Part shown: positions 14,729-22,647 of the stretch, piece by piece
Position numbering within the stretch: the stretch's first letter is position 1
How the letters are laid out: the number at the start of each line of letters is the position of its first letter
Origin: JAUSIK01 sp964362915
GTDB lineage: Archaea; Nanobdellota; Nanobdellia; Pacearchaeales; GW2011-AR1
Length of the DNA stretch: 25,064 nt
Direction of reading: 5' to 3'
NCBI GenBank assembly: GCA_964362915.1
Contig: CAYIGH010000014.1
Span: 1 to 25,064 of the forward strand
Notes under the pieces: model-generated
The model's database searches: none
What the model was told of the DNA's origin: nothing
What the model saw: only the letters and a program-made list of their open reading frames with translations
Program-made: the position numbers and the translations under genes

Positions 14729-14736
14729 ATATATAA
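14729..14736 (-). promoter_or_regulatory. TATA box for the RelE-like toxin gene
   Basis: Minus-strand TTTATATA centred 24-25 bases before the ATG at 14708. It lies 21 bases from the R3 repeat, which reads the other way. Confidence 0.55.
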
Positions 14737-14756
14737 ACATATTTCTTTGATTATAT

Positions 14757-14869
14757 AAATCCAATCATTTTAAAAACTTCCCATTTATCTATTTTCAATA
14801 ATCATAAATATGAAACTCTACATAAAACACATAACAACTCATTTAGCAATAAGCTTCACTTTCCTATAG
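14757..14869 (+). repeat. GT-C promoter plus first codons, truncated copy (R3)
   Basis: Bases 14757-14811 (55 bases, leader with TTTTAAAAAC) are identical to 18055-18109 just left of the N gap. They continue as ATGAAACTCTACATAAAACA, encoding MKLYIKHITTHLAISFTFL and then a stop (TAG 14867-14869). Similarity to the intact gene ends at this stop. It separates the RelE-like module from the TumE-like module. Confidence 0.9.
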
Positions 14870-14912
14870 ACATTGGCGAAAGCATTAAATAGTTAGATAT
14901 TTCTATAATTAA

Positions 14913-15182
14913 ATGGGGGCAGAATTGAATGAAGAAACTAAGTCTTTGATAAGATATAGTTTAAACATGGAGAAAAATATATTAAATTTAAGCTTACTTA
15001 AATGGAAAACTAAATTAAAGGAATTTGAAGATGAAAATAATATGTCTACTAAAGATTTTCTTGATAAATTCAATAAAGGAAAGCTAGGCGATGATAAAAT
15101 ATGGTTTGATTGGCTATTTGCATATAAGGCTTATATAAATATAGAGAATAAACTTCGGCTTATTAAGAATATAAACCTATGA
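14913..15182 (+). CDS. Antitoxin partner of a TumE/DUF6516-like toxin
   Basis: 89 aa, helical. The segment NMSTKDFLDKFNKGKLGDDKIWFDW matches the pattern 'MS-x-x-x-F-x-x-K-F-x-x-G-x-LGDD-x-x-W' that I associate with small archaeal antitoxins next to TumE-like toxins. The stop overlaps the next start (ATGA, 15179-15182). TTAAATAG (14885-14892) lies about 25 bases before the ATG. Whether it binds DNA is not evident. Confidence 0.65.
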   Translation: MGAELNEETKSLIRYSLNMEKNILNLSLLKWKTKLKEFEDENNMSTKDFLDKFNKGKLGDDKIWFDWLFAYKAYINIENKLRLIKNINL

Positions 15183-15553
15183 TTTTTAATTATTTCTCTA
15201 AAGTAAAGGATAAATTGGAAGAGATTAACTGGATAATTCTTAAACAAACTATTAGTTTTGATCCAGTTTTAGATGATATGGGAATTATAGAGGGTATATT
15301 AATATTTAGAGATAGTTCGATTTTGGAGTTTATGGAATTGGTTGGTGAAAAAGATATAGAATATAGGTTTCATTATATGGATAAAGATAAAAATTTAATT
15401 TATAGATGGGATACTTCTCCACATCATAAAAAAGTTCATTCTTTTCCTTATCATTTACATACAAAAAGAGGAGTTGAAGATAGTAAAAAAATGAATTTTA
15501 TTGATATTCTAGATATAGTTGCAGACAAAGTCATTGATAATTTAGGATTATAA
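15179..15553 (+). CDS. TumE-like (DUF6516-type) toxin
   Basis: 124 aa. LIYRWDTSPHHKKVHSFPYHLH gives the histidine cluster (PHH-x7-PYHLH) typical of the family, preceded by an antiparallel strand pair (GILIFRDSSILEFMEL, EYRFHYMDKDKNLIYRW). The family is known as the toxin part of two-gene TA modules; its reaction is not settled to my knowledge. Translationally coupled to the upstream antitoxin by an ATGA overlap. Confidence 0.75.
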   Translation: MIFNYFSKVKDKLEEINWIILKQTISFDPVLDDMGIIEGILIFRDSSILEFMELVGEKDIEYRFHYMDKDKNLIYRWDTSPHHKKVHSFPYHLHTKRGVEDSKKMNFIDILDIVADKVIDNLGL

Positions 15554-15585
15554 TTTAGGTTTAACCTCTCGTAAAAATAACATCT

Positions 15586-15667
15586 ATCCAATCATTTTAA
15601 AAACTCCATATTTATCTAATTTTAATATCAAAATATGAAACTCTACATAAAACACATAAAAAATTAG
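15586..15667 (+). repeat. GT-C promoter plus first codons, short copy (R4)
   Basis: ATCCAATCATTTTAAAAACT followed by a diverged leader and ATGAAACTCTACATAAAACA (ATG at 15635), then MKLYIKHIKN and stop at 15667. Only ten codons are left. It separates the TumE-like module from the following small ORF and MNT gene. Confidence 0.85.
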
Positions 15668-15703
15668 TGAAAGTTATATAAAGAATAAGTTATTTATTAA
15701 ACC

Positions 15704-15832
15704 ATGAAACTAAAAGGAAATAAGAAAGCGACCAAGAAAGATTTAGAAAAGATCACAAAAATTTATTGGGAAATAAAAAAAGACCTAGAAGCAATGAGGC
15801 AAGTTAAAGAATTATTAATTGAAGCTCAATAA
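15704..15832 (+). CDS. Lys-rich small protein (42 aa)
   Basis: MKLKGNKKATKKDLEKITKI, then YWEIKKDLEAMRQVKELLIEAQ: one basic N-terminus and one amphipathic helix. TTATATAA (15674-15681) lies 26 bases before the ATG, the same spacing as true genes here, so it is probably expressed. It may be an orphan antitoxin or DNA-binding peptide whose partner has been lost; there is no direct evidence of function. Confidence 0.5.
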   Translation: MKLKGNKKATKKDLEKITKIYWEIKKDLEAMRQVKELLIEAQ

Positions 15833-15882
15833 TAGCGTTTTTTCAAATCAATCTATCAGAAATAGATTCAATATAAGAAAAC

Positions 15883-15890
15883 TTTATATA
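15883..15890 (+). promoter_or_regulatory. TATA box for the wHTH-MNT gene
   Basis: TTTATATA centred about 25 bases before the ATG at 15912. Confidence 0.55.
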
Positions 15891-15911
15891 TGGTAAGAAT
15901 ATCATAATATT

Positions 15912-16505
15912 ATGTCAAATAAGACATATAAAGCAATGAACGTTAAACAAAAAATACTCAGATTTTTGATAGAGAATAAAGAAAAGACGTTTAGTATGAA
16001 CGAGCTTTCTAAATCCTTAAAAATAGATTACAAACTTTTATATATTAATATAAAAAAGCTTGAGAGTGATAAATCAATAGAAGTAGAGGACTTAAAGAGC
16101 CAAAAAAGATGCAGTTTTAGAAATAATTTCAATGAAGACGTTTTTATTGTAGAATCTAACAGGAGATATGATATTTTACAGAAAAAAGAATTTAAAGCAA
16201 TATATGAGTATTTAAAGGCAATCAATAAGCAATTTATTATTTTATTATTTGGAAGCCATGTTAAAGGAGCAACAACTAAGCATTCAGATATAGATCTTCT
16301 GTTAATTTCTCATGAAGATGATGTAAAATATATAGAAAGCAAAATTGAAGTTTTGCCTTTAGAAATTCATTTAACCTCTATAACTTATGAATCCCTTGTA
16401 AATATGGCTAAATCAAAAGAATCTACTGTTGTTAGCGAAGCACTTAAAAATAATATTATATTATTTGGAATAGAAGATTATTATCGTATATTACAAAATA
16501 TCTAA
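15912..16505 (+). CDS. Winged-helix plus MNT nucleotidyltransferase, no HEPN partner
   Basis: 197 aa. Residues about 11-65 form a winged helix (TFSMNELSKSLKIDYKLLYI, then a wing), and the nucleotidyltransferase core follows: LFGSHVKGATTKHSDIDLL with G114-S115, D126 and D128. The domain order matches the wHTH-MNT gene at 23917-24507, which is followed by a HEPN gene. Here no HEPN ORF follows; after 99 bases comes AbiEi. It is therefore an orphan antitoxin, or it works with another partner. It may autoregulate through the wHTH. Confidence 0.8.
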   Translation: MSNKTYKAMNVKQKILRFLIENKEKTFSMNELSKSLKIDYKLLYINIKKLESDKSIEVEDLKSQKRCSFRNNFNEDVFIVESNRRYDILQKKEFKAIYEYLKAINKQFIILLFGSHVKGATTKHSDIDLLLISHEDDVKYIESKIEVLPLEIHLTSITYESLVNMAKSKESTVVSEALKNNIILFGIEDYYRILQNI

Positions 16506-16604
16506 AATTTAAATTAAGGAAGAAATAATCAATAAACGGAAAGATTTATAAATAACATTAATTACTTATATATCGAGTAAATGATGTTATAATAAAGAAT
16601 AAAT

Positions 16605-17150
16605 ATGAAAATTAATAAAATAGATAAAAGTCAAAATAATATAAAACCTCTCTCGAAGAGAGAAGTAGAAATTATAGCTTGGCTTGAATTTTATCAAAAA
16701 TATTTCTTTACAATTAGAGACATAAAGCATTTTTTTGCTAATCAAAAACAGAGATATAATATTATTCAAAGACTTCTTCAGAAAAAGAGAATAGTTAAGA
16801 TTAACAGAGAGAAATATTATCTTATACCTATTAAAGCAAAAAGCGGAGGATGGTCTGAAAATCAGTTTATTCTTGCAGATGAGATAATGAATGGGAAAGA
16901 TTATTTTATTGGCGGATGGAGCGGAGCCAATTATTGGCGTCTTACTAACCAAATTCCTTTCTGGATTGAGGTCTTTACAACAAAAAGACAGGGCAGAAAA
17001 AAAATACTAAATACAGGATTTATATTTAGGAGAACAACCCCTGAAAAGATAAAGAAAGCCGCAATTCGGAAAGTAAATAAACACCCTTTCAGAATTATGA
17101 GCAGGAGGGAAATGAAGAAATGGATGAAATTAAGAGAATATCTAGTTTAG
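16605..17150 (+). CDS. AbiEi-like antitoxin of a type IV TA system
   Basis: 181 aa. N-terminal winged helix (about 20-75, EIIAWLEFYQKYFFTIRDIK), then the AbiEi core with GKDYFIGGWSGANYWRLTNQ, where AbiEi proteins have 'Y-x-G-x-x-S-A-L-x-x-x-G-L-x-x-Q'. FRRTTPEKIKKA follows in the position of the 'F' strand motif. Known AbiEi proteins bind inverted repeats before their operon and repress it, and they neutralise AbiEii without direct contact. It overlaps AbiEii by 31 bases. The upstream 99 bases contain TTTATAAATAAC and TTATATATC, possible promoter boxes. Confidence 0.8.
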   Translation: MKINKIDKSQNNIKPLSKREVEIIAWLEFYQKYFFTIRDIKHFFANQKQRYNIIQRLLQKKRIVKINREKYYLIPIKAKSGGWSENQFILADEIMNGKDYFIGGWSGANYWRLTNQIPFWIEVFTTKRQGRKKILNTGFIFRRTTPEKIKKAAIRKVNKHPFRIMSRREMKKWMKLREYLV

Positions 17151-17902
17151 AGTTTAGCGATATAAATTTTAAGCACCAATTCCAGAGAGCTTTGCTTGTT
17201 AAAGATTATTATATAACTTTAATTCTCTATCTGATTAAAGATGTTGAAGGTATTTACTTTAAGGGAGGTACTGCCCTTAACAAGATATTTCTTAATCATG
17301 ACAGGCTATCAGAAGATATAGATTTCACGATAACAAGAAACGAAAAGGAAGTAAAAGATGAAATTTTTAATGTTCTGCTTAAATCAGGATTTTTTAAAGA
17401 TATTACAGAAGGAAATAATACCAAGGAGTTTATTAGGTTAATTATAAAATATCGTTCTGAGTTGGGAAGCAGGGAGATATTTATTGATTTGAATAAAAAA
17501 GCAAAATTATTCCTTACCGCAGAAAATCATAAGGTAAATCACTTTTATTCTCCTTTTATTCCAGATTTCTCTATTAAAACCATAGCAAAAGAAGAATTAA
17601 TTGCTGAGAAGATAAGAGCCACTATAACAAGAAACAAGCCAAGAGACCATTATGACGTTTATAAGATAATAAAATCAGAAATGAAAATAAATCTAGAATT
17701 AGCAGAAAAGAAATGCAAGGAGGTCGGAAAAGAGTTTTCAATAATTAAGATGTTCAATAAAGCCAAGATTCTAAAGAATCGTTGGGATAAAGACATGATT
17801 TATCTTCTTGCAGATCCTGTTTCTTTTCAAGAAGTTATAAGGTTCTTAGCAAAACATTTCAAGCTAAAAGATGAAAAAGGAAAATTAAAGAAATATCCAT
17901 AA
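17120..17902 (+). CDS. AbiEii-like nucleotidyltransferase toxin (type IV TA)
   Basis: 260 aa. All usual motifs are present: FKGGTALNKIF (G49, G50), then DRLSEDIDF (D66, D68), then the KEELIAEKIRA helix and KPRDHYDVY with its conserved Lys and Asp. These are the four motifs of the DUF1814/AbiEii family, nucleotidyltransferases that act on tRNA or GTP in studied cases. A Shine-Dalgarno AGGAGGG (17103-17109) lies 10 bases before ATG 17120, inside the AbiEi gene. It looks full length. Confidence 0.85.
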   Translation: MDEIKRISSLEFSDINFKHQFQRALLVKDYYITLILYLIKDVEGIYFKGGTALNKIFLNHDRLSEDIDFTITRNEKEVKDEIFNVLLKSGFFKDITEGNNTKEFIRLIIKYRSELGSREIFIDLNKKAKLFLTAENHKVNHFYSPFIPDFSIKTIAKEELIAEKIRATITRNKPRDHYDVYKIIKSEMKINLELAEKKCKEVGKEFSIIKMFNKAKILKNRWDKDMIYLLADPVSFQEVIRFLAKHFKLKDEKGKLKKYP

Positions 17903-17945
17903 ATACTGCCAGCTAGCTATTGACATATTTTATATAAAAATGTAG

Positions 17946-18041
17946 GTTATAAAACGACAAAATCTGAACTTTAAAGAATATTACATAATAACAAAGGAAT
18001 TCATTAATAAAAAAGGCTTCATTGTTACATCAGATCTTTAG
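17946..18041 (+). pseudogene. Remnant of an AbiEi-like winged-helix gene
   Basis: An open stretch reads FKEYYIITKEFINKKGFIVT and then SDL-stop, resembling the N-terminal winged-helix segment of AbiEi-type proteins ('...Fitskdl'). A TATATAAA (17931-17938) lies upstream, but there is no in-frame ATG and the frame ends 14 bases before the R5 leader repeat. It looks like a TA gene cut at the repeat. The family assignment is weak. Confidence 0.35.
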
Positions 18042-18054
18042 CGGTAAAATCCCA

Positions 18055-18109
18055 AAATCCAATCATTTTAAAAACTTCCCATTTATCTATTTTCAATAAT
18101 CATAAATAT
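18055..18109 (+). repeat. GT-C promoter/leader block, left of the gap (R5)
   Basis: 55 bases identical to 14757-14811. It contains the TATA-like TTTTAAAAAC about 38-40 bases before the expected ATG. It ends in AAATAT, and the sequence right of the gap starts GAAACTCTAC; joined directly they recreate R3. This is the promoter of the intact GT-C gene if the contigs truly abut. Confidence 0.9.
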
Positions 18110-18209
18110 NNNNNNNNNNNNNNNNNNNNNNNNNNNNNNNNNNNNNNNNNNNNNNNNNNNNNNNNNNNNNNNNNNNNNNNNNNNNNNNNNNNNNNNNNNN
18201 NNNNNNNNN
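18110..18209. other. Scaffold gap of 100 N
   Basis: Exactly 100 N, the conventional length for a gap of unknown size. Both edges lie inside the same repeat, which explains the assembly break. The true missing sequence may be zero bases, or may hold further repeat and TA units. Confidence 0.95.
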
Positions 18210-20292
18210 GAAACTCTACATAAAACACATAACTGCCCATTTAGCAATTAGTTTCACCTTCCTATTCCTAATATCTTTAACATTATCATTATTTAATATA
18301 ATTCCATTATTCTGGAAAGGCAAGACAATTTATCTCTTTTACATATCATTGATTTTAATATTCTTCCACTTCCTTTTTAAAATTCAGTCCATTCCAGAAT
18401 CAGACAGAGATAAAAAAAGATTTATTAAATTTATTTCTTATATGTTTCTTCTTTCCCTAATAGTCTTAGTAATAAATCAATTTCTAAAGCGCCAATTCAT
18501 TTTAGATTATCAAATTCCCATTATAACTTTCTCAATCGCCCTAGGCATCCTCACATTCTACTCCAATAGGGAAAAAGTAGAAACAGAATTAGAAAATGAG
18601 AAGAAAGCCGAAGATGCCCAAGAAGCCAGGAGAAAGAGGGAATTTCCGTTAAGATTCCCAACTATAAATCGGATTCCCTTGGTTGGAAGTTTTGTTAAGT
18701 GGATGTATAAAGAGGGCCGGGGATATTCTCTTGGGTTGATTGCGATTGTGATTGTTGGATTTGTGTTGAGGGCTTGGAATACGTGGGACATTCCTCTTCA
18801 AGCTGATGAAATATTTCATATGGCAACCATTAAGACAGGAAATCTCATTCCCTCCCTTGCTAAAGAAGTATCATTTAACTCTATATATTTAAGAGGATTA
18901 ATTATACATTATCTTGGAATTCTTATTTCTTTCTTCACTAATAAAATAGAAGTAGGTTTAAGATTAGCGAGCTCTATGATAGGTGCACTAATCGGAATAA
19001 TTATCTACAAAATAATAAAATTGGATTACCCAAAACACTTAGCCATTGTAGCGTCTTTTTTGATTACATTTGATCTTTGGTTTATTGAGTTTTCTAGATA
19101 CATAAGATTTTATATTTATACTCTAATGATTATTTTGGTCCTAGCTTTGAACATTTATAAAGTGCCCTTTCTCCAAAAAAAAATATTCAAAACGAAATAC
19201 TTGTTTTTAATATTATTTGGCGCAATATCCCCCTATTTCTTTAATGAATATTTATTTTTTAGTTACTTAATATTGCTAATTTCAATCATAATTATTGAAA
19301 AAAAAAGTTTAACTTTAAATAATTTATTTAAACTGAAAACAATACCTATTTTTATTGGTAGTCTTATCTATATATTATCTAATTATACAATAAATAAAAA
19401 CTTGTTTCCCCAATTAACAGATAGAACAAATAAATATATTTTAATACAACTAGAGTTCCTATTCAACAACTATACTATATTAGCAATTTTCTTCGTGTCT
19501 ATTACGCTTACCTATATTTTTCACACTAAATTGTTTAAGAAAGATATTACTAGCTTTTTTCTACTAAATGGACTTGGAACAGTATTCGCTTTATTCATAA
19601 TAAATAATCTAACATATAATCAAAGTGTAAGAATCTTACTATTTTTGCTAATTTGGTTGATTCCATTATTTGTTATGATAGTATCTTTTATAAGTAAATC
19701 ACTAAAAATAATTATTTTATTTCTTATAGTCTTACTAACTGTAATTCAAGCAATTAATCTACCACTAAATATAGGGGATAGTTACGCATATGAGAAAATA
19801 GTATATGAAAAACAACCCATAATATTAGATTTTTTACCACCAGTCGGGCTTTTAAATTATACGCGAGATTATTACCTAGCATCAGTATGTGTAAACCCCC
19901 TCTTTGCAAAATATTACTTTAATAAAACGCCAGATTATTTGATTAGATGGGCTAGTCCTTCATACTTGATCATAGATGGCAATTATTATGAACGTACAAA
20001 TAGAATTAGAGCAATTACTACAGTTAAAGAGCTAGATGAGATAGTGGAAAACTCGAATAAACCGATATTATTTGATATATGCGGTACCGCTTATCCAATA
20101 AAAAATGAATTTTATTCGAGTTATCTAAACAGAGAATTTAGTCTAGAAGTCTCTAAAGAACTGACTGCAAAAATAGAAAGCTATAGTTGCAAGGTAGAAT
20201 TTAAAAAAAGAGATGGATTTTCAAAAGATATACTTGTCTGTAATGCAAGAATTTGTGAGTTATGTGAGCCAATAAAAAATGAATCAGCTTAA
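18208..20292 (+). CDS. GT-C membrane glycosyltransferase (PMT-like)
   Basis: About 694 aa. The true start is the ATG whose G is 18210 (A and T fall in the N run): the frame then reads MKLYIKHITAHLAISFTFLF without a stop into the rest of the gene. A TTG at 18349 also opens the frame but would lose 47 residues. Two or more N-terminal helices and a short charged coil (about 120-145, REKVETELENEKKAEDAQEA) precede the GT-C core. That core has the DE motif IPLQADEIFH (D200, E201), about ten more helices and an outside C-terminal domain (about 530-694) with several Cys. It would use polyprenyl-phosphate sugar on the outer face. Codon use shifts around 18640-18800 (G/T-ending codons) compared with both sides. 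It overlaps the methyltransferase gene by 14 bases. Confidence 0.85.
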   Translation, partial: XKLYIKHITAHLAISFTFLFLISLTLSLFNIIPLFWKGKTIYLFYISLILIFFHFLFKIQSIPESDRDKKRFIKFISYMFLLSLIVLVINQFLKRQFILDYQIPIITFSIALGILTFYSNREKVETELENEKKAEDAQEARRKREFPLRFPTINRIPLVGSFVKWMYKEGRGYSLGLIAIVIVGFVLRAWNTWDIPLQADEIFHMATIKTGNLIPSLAKEVSFNSIYLRGLIIHYLGILISFFTNKIEVGLRLASSMIGALIGIIIYKIIKLDYPKHLAIVASFLITFDLWFIEFSRYIRFYIYTLMIILVLALNIYKVPFLQKKIFKTKYLFLILFGAISPYFFNEYLFFSYLILLISIIIIEKKSLTLNNLFKLKTIPIFIGSLIYILSNYTINKNLFPQLTDRTNKYILIQLEFLFNNYTILAIFFVSITLTYIFHTKLFKKDITSFFLLNGLGTVFALFIINNLTYNQSVRILLFLLIWLIPLFVMIVSFISKSLKIIILFLIVLLTVIQAINLPLNIGDSYAYEKIVYEKQPIILDFLPPVGLLNYTRDYYLASVCVNPLFAKYYFNKTPDYLIRWASPSYLIIDGNYYERTNRIRAITTVKELDEIVENSNKPILFDICGTAYPIKNEFYSSYLNREFSLEVSKELTAKIESYSCKVEFKKRDGFSKDILVCNARICELCEPIKNESA

Positions 20293-20803
20293 ACTTAATC
20301 TAGGATGCGGAAACAAAAAGATAGAAGGATTCATAGGAGTAGATAAAGTAAAATCAACAAAGGCCGACATTATTCATGATCTTAACAGGTTTCCCTATCC
20401 ATTTAAAGACAATAGTGCAGATGAAATATTAATGGATAATGTATTAGAGCACTTAGAAGATACTATAAAAGTAATGGAGGAACTTTATAGGATATGTAAA
20501 AACAAGGCAAAAATAAAGATTTATGTCCCCTATGCTAAAAGTGACGGAGCATTTACTGATCCCACACATAAAAGATTTTTTACAGATCAAAGCTTTAAAT
20601 ATTTTGAACCAATACACCATCTTAACTTTTACACAAAAGCAAGATTTAAAGTGATTAAAAATACATTAATTGCTAAAACTAATGACAAAGACATAAGATA
20701 TTTTCTTAGGAATTTAATACCATTTAAGAAATTATTAAGACACTTTCTTTTTAATATCTACGATGAAGTATGTTTTGAATTAGAGTGTATTAAAAATAAG
20801 TAA
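20279..20803 (+). CDS. SAM-dependent methyltransferase
   Basis: 174 aa. LNLGCGNKKIEGFIGVD gives motif I (G9-C10-G11) and the acidic end of strand 2 (D22) of class I methyltransferases; ADEILMDNVLEHLED is the motif IV/post-region of the Methyltransf_11 type. The protein is short for the class (usually 200-250), with a compact C-terminus. Its start lies within the last codons of the GT-C gene, so it is co-translated. A role in methylating a surface sugar or lipid carrier is plausible by context. The 3' end overlaps the convergent membrane-protein gene by 46 bases. Confidence 0.8.
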   Translation: MNQLKLNLGCGNKKIEGFIGVDKVKSTKADIIHDLNRFPYPFKDNSADEILMDNVLEHLEDTIKVMEELYRICKNKAKIKIYVPYAKSDGAFTDPTHKRFFTDQSFKYFEPIHHLNFYTKARFKVIKNTLIAKTNDKDIRYFLRNLIPFKKLLRHFLFNIYDEVCFELECIKNK

Positions 20804-21699
20804 CCTAATACACCCATTACTATAACAGGAAATAATGGAATTATGTGGAATGCCAATATTTTATTGAATAATTCTGGTTTTGAAATATGCGGCTCAACTA
20901 AATTCAAAATGTAAATCCAACCAAACTCAAAAATACCAAAATTCGCAAATATTTGAATAGGAATTAAAGAAATAATTATAAGAACAGAAGTTATAAATAT
21001 GAATAAGCCAAAGTTAATTTTTATTTCAAGCAGAATTAATACAAGGTAACCGTAGCTAAATCTACCAGTCCAATAAGCTAAAGTAGTTAAAAATAAAACA
21101 ATTATTTTATTTGACGAATAATGTTTCAATTCTTGATAGCTCAAAAATACTATTTTATAAAGCCTGTTGTTTCTTTTATCAAATTTTCTAAATAAAAATG
21201 TTATAATAATTAAAAAAAGCATTATGAAGATTGGAATTAAGAAGGACACAAGCAAAATATTACCTATATTAAATAATACACCGCTATAAAAAAAGGCGAG
21301 TATGAAAAATAAAAGTATAGAAATGTAGTCAAAAAATCTTATTGTTAATATGCCAGGTACAGATCTTTCGGCTTTTATATTATAATATCTCTTAATAAGG
21401 CGAATGTAAGAGTATTCTCCTAAACGAAATGGGATAAAATTAAGAATGAAATTGGAGAGATTTAAAATCCAATATAGTTTAATTCTATCTTTAATATCGA
21501 AAAATAAAGAATATCTAATAGTATTTATTGGTTTAATAATAATTATGTAATATAAAAAACAAAAAACTATTATGTTTACATTAAAATAGTCTAAAGCATC
21601 AAGCAATTTAGCACCTGAAAAATATTTCCAAACAAATATAAGTAGGATTAGAGCTATTAAATACGGATAAATAATTTTAATTATTTTTTTTATTATCAT
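20758..21699 (-). CDS. LPG synthase/UPF0104-like membrane protein (flippase-type)
   Basis: 313 aa with about eight membrane helices. ILNFIPFRLGEYSYIRLIKR and the central FDYISILLFFILAFFYSG match the LPG_synthase_TM/UPF0104 family (which includes AglD- and AglR-associated archaeal proteins), where a 'P-x-R-x-G-E' loop is diagnostic. Studied relatives take part in lipid-linked glycan handling or lysyl-phosphatidylglycerol movement. The start overlaps the GT2 stop (ATGA, 21696-21699), making it the third gene of the GT9-GT2-membrane operon. Confidence 0.8.
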   Translation of the reverse strand: MIIKKIIKIIYPYLIALILLIFVWKYFSGAKLLDALDYFNVNIIVFCFLYYIIIIKPINTIRYSLFFDIKDRIKLYWILNLSNFILNFIPFRLGEYSYIRLIKRYYNIKAERSVPGILTIRFFDYISILLFFILAFFYSGVLFNIGNILLVSFLIPIFIMLFLIIITFLFRKFDKRNNRLYKIVFLSYQELKHYSSNKIIVLFLTTLAYWTGRFSYGYLVLILLEIKINFGLFIFITSVLIIISLIPIQIFANFGIFEFGWIYILNLVEPHISKPELFNKILAFHIIPLFPVIVMGVLGYLFLIHSNSKHTSS

Positions 21700-22646
21700 T
21701 CTTTTAAATATCCAAATCTTTTAATAAACATTTTTGGGAGATATAAAATAACGGATAGATACGCTTTTAGAATTATTAACAACATTCCAAAATATCCTAC
21801 TTTTCTTTTTAAAGTTTTTACAGAAGTATTTCTCCATCTTAAGTTTTTGATATTCCACACAATATCTCTAAATGGAAAAAAAAACAAATCAATTAAATCA
21901 AAGTTTTTAATAGCAGTTAAATAAATATTGCGCTTTATCTGATAGGCTTTAAATGGAGAGGCTAAACCTCCAGTTTGAGAATGAAAATGCTTAACGATAG
22001 AAGTTGGGCAATAAATAGAGATATAGTCTGCTTTTCTTATTCTCCATCCAAGATCAAAATCTTCAACATATGAATGAAAATCCTCATCAAATAAACCTGT
22101 TCTTTCAAGAACTTTTCTTTTATATAAAACTGACGCTCCACAAGGAGCAAATATCTCCATAATCTCTTTAAATTTTCTGGGATCCTCTTTATATCCTAAA
22201 GATAATCCTCCATCTTTTTTCCCTTGTAAATCTTTAACAAATCTCATGCCTGCAGTATGAAGCTTTCCATTCGGCAAAAGTATTTTGGATTGAACGGCTC
22301 CTATTTTCCTATCTTTTTCCACGGTTTTTACTAATTCCTTTAACCAATTTTTATCCACAATGGTATCATTGTTTAAACATACTATATATTTAACATTTTT
22401 ATCTTTAAATGCTTCTCTTATTCCCTCATTGTTTCCTTTAGCGAATCCATAATTTTTATCTAACCTTATAATTTTAACTTTGGGAAAATATTCTCCTACA
22501 TATTTAACGCCCCCATCTGTTGAACCATTATCAACAAAATAAACATCAAAATTTTTATAAGTTTGTTTGAAAACAGAATTTAAACAGTCCTTAAGAAATC
22601 TTTTACCATTCCAATTGACTATAATTATAGCCGCCTTTCCAACCAT
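21696..22646 (-). CDS. Family 2 glycosyltransferase, rhamnosyltransferase-like
   Basis: 316 aa. GT-A domain: AAIIIVNWNG, FVDNGSTDGG (38-46), and LNNDT (91-95) with the metal-binding DxD-equivalent NND. FAPCGASVLYKRKVLERTGLFDEDFHSYVEDFDLGWR is the acceptor-site region typical of WbbL/RfbF-like rhamnosyltransferases. A short hydrophobic C-terminal segment may attach it to the membrane. It starts one base after the GT9 stop and ends with an ATGA overlap into the membrane-protein gene, so all three are one operon. Confidence 0.85.
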   Translation of the reverse strand: MVGKAAIIIVNWNGKRFLKDCLNSVFKQTYKNFDVYFVDNGSTDGGVKYVGEYFPKVKIIRLDKNYGFAKGNNEGIREAFKDKNVKYIVCLNNDTIVDKNWLKELVKTVEKDRKIGAVQSKILLPNGKLHTAGMRFVKDLQGKKDGGLSLGYKEDPRKFKEIMEIFAPCGASVLYKRKVLERTGLFDEDFHSYVEDFDLGWRIRKADYISIYCPTSIVKHFHSQTGGLASPFKAYQIKRNIYLTAIKNFDLIDLFFFPFRDIVWNIKNLRWRNTSVKTLKRKVGYFGMLLIILKAYLSVILYLPKMFIKRFGYLKE

Positions 22647-22647
22647 C

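Noticed and set aside
16587..16952. 121-codon minus-strand ORF over AbiEi
   Set aside because: Antisense of a convincing AbiEi gene with no motif of its own.
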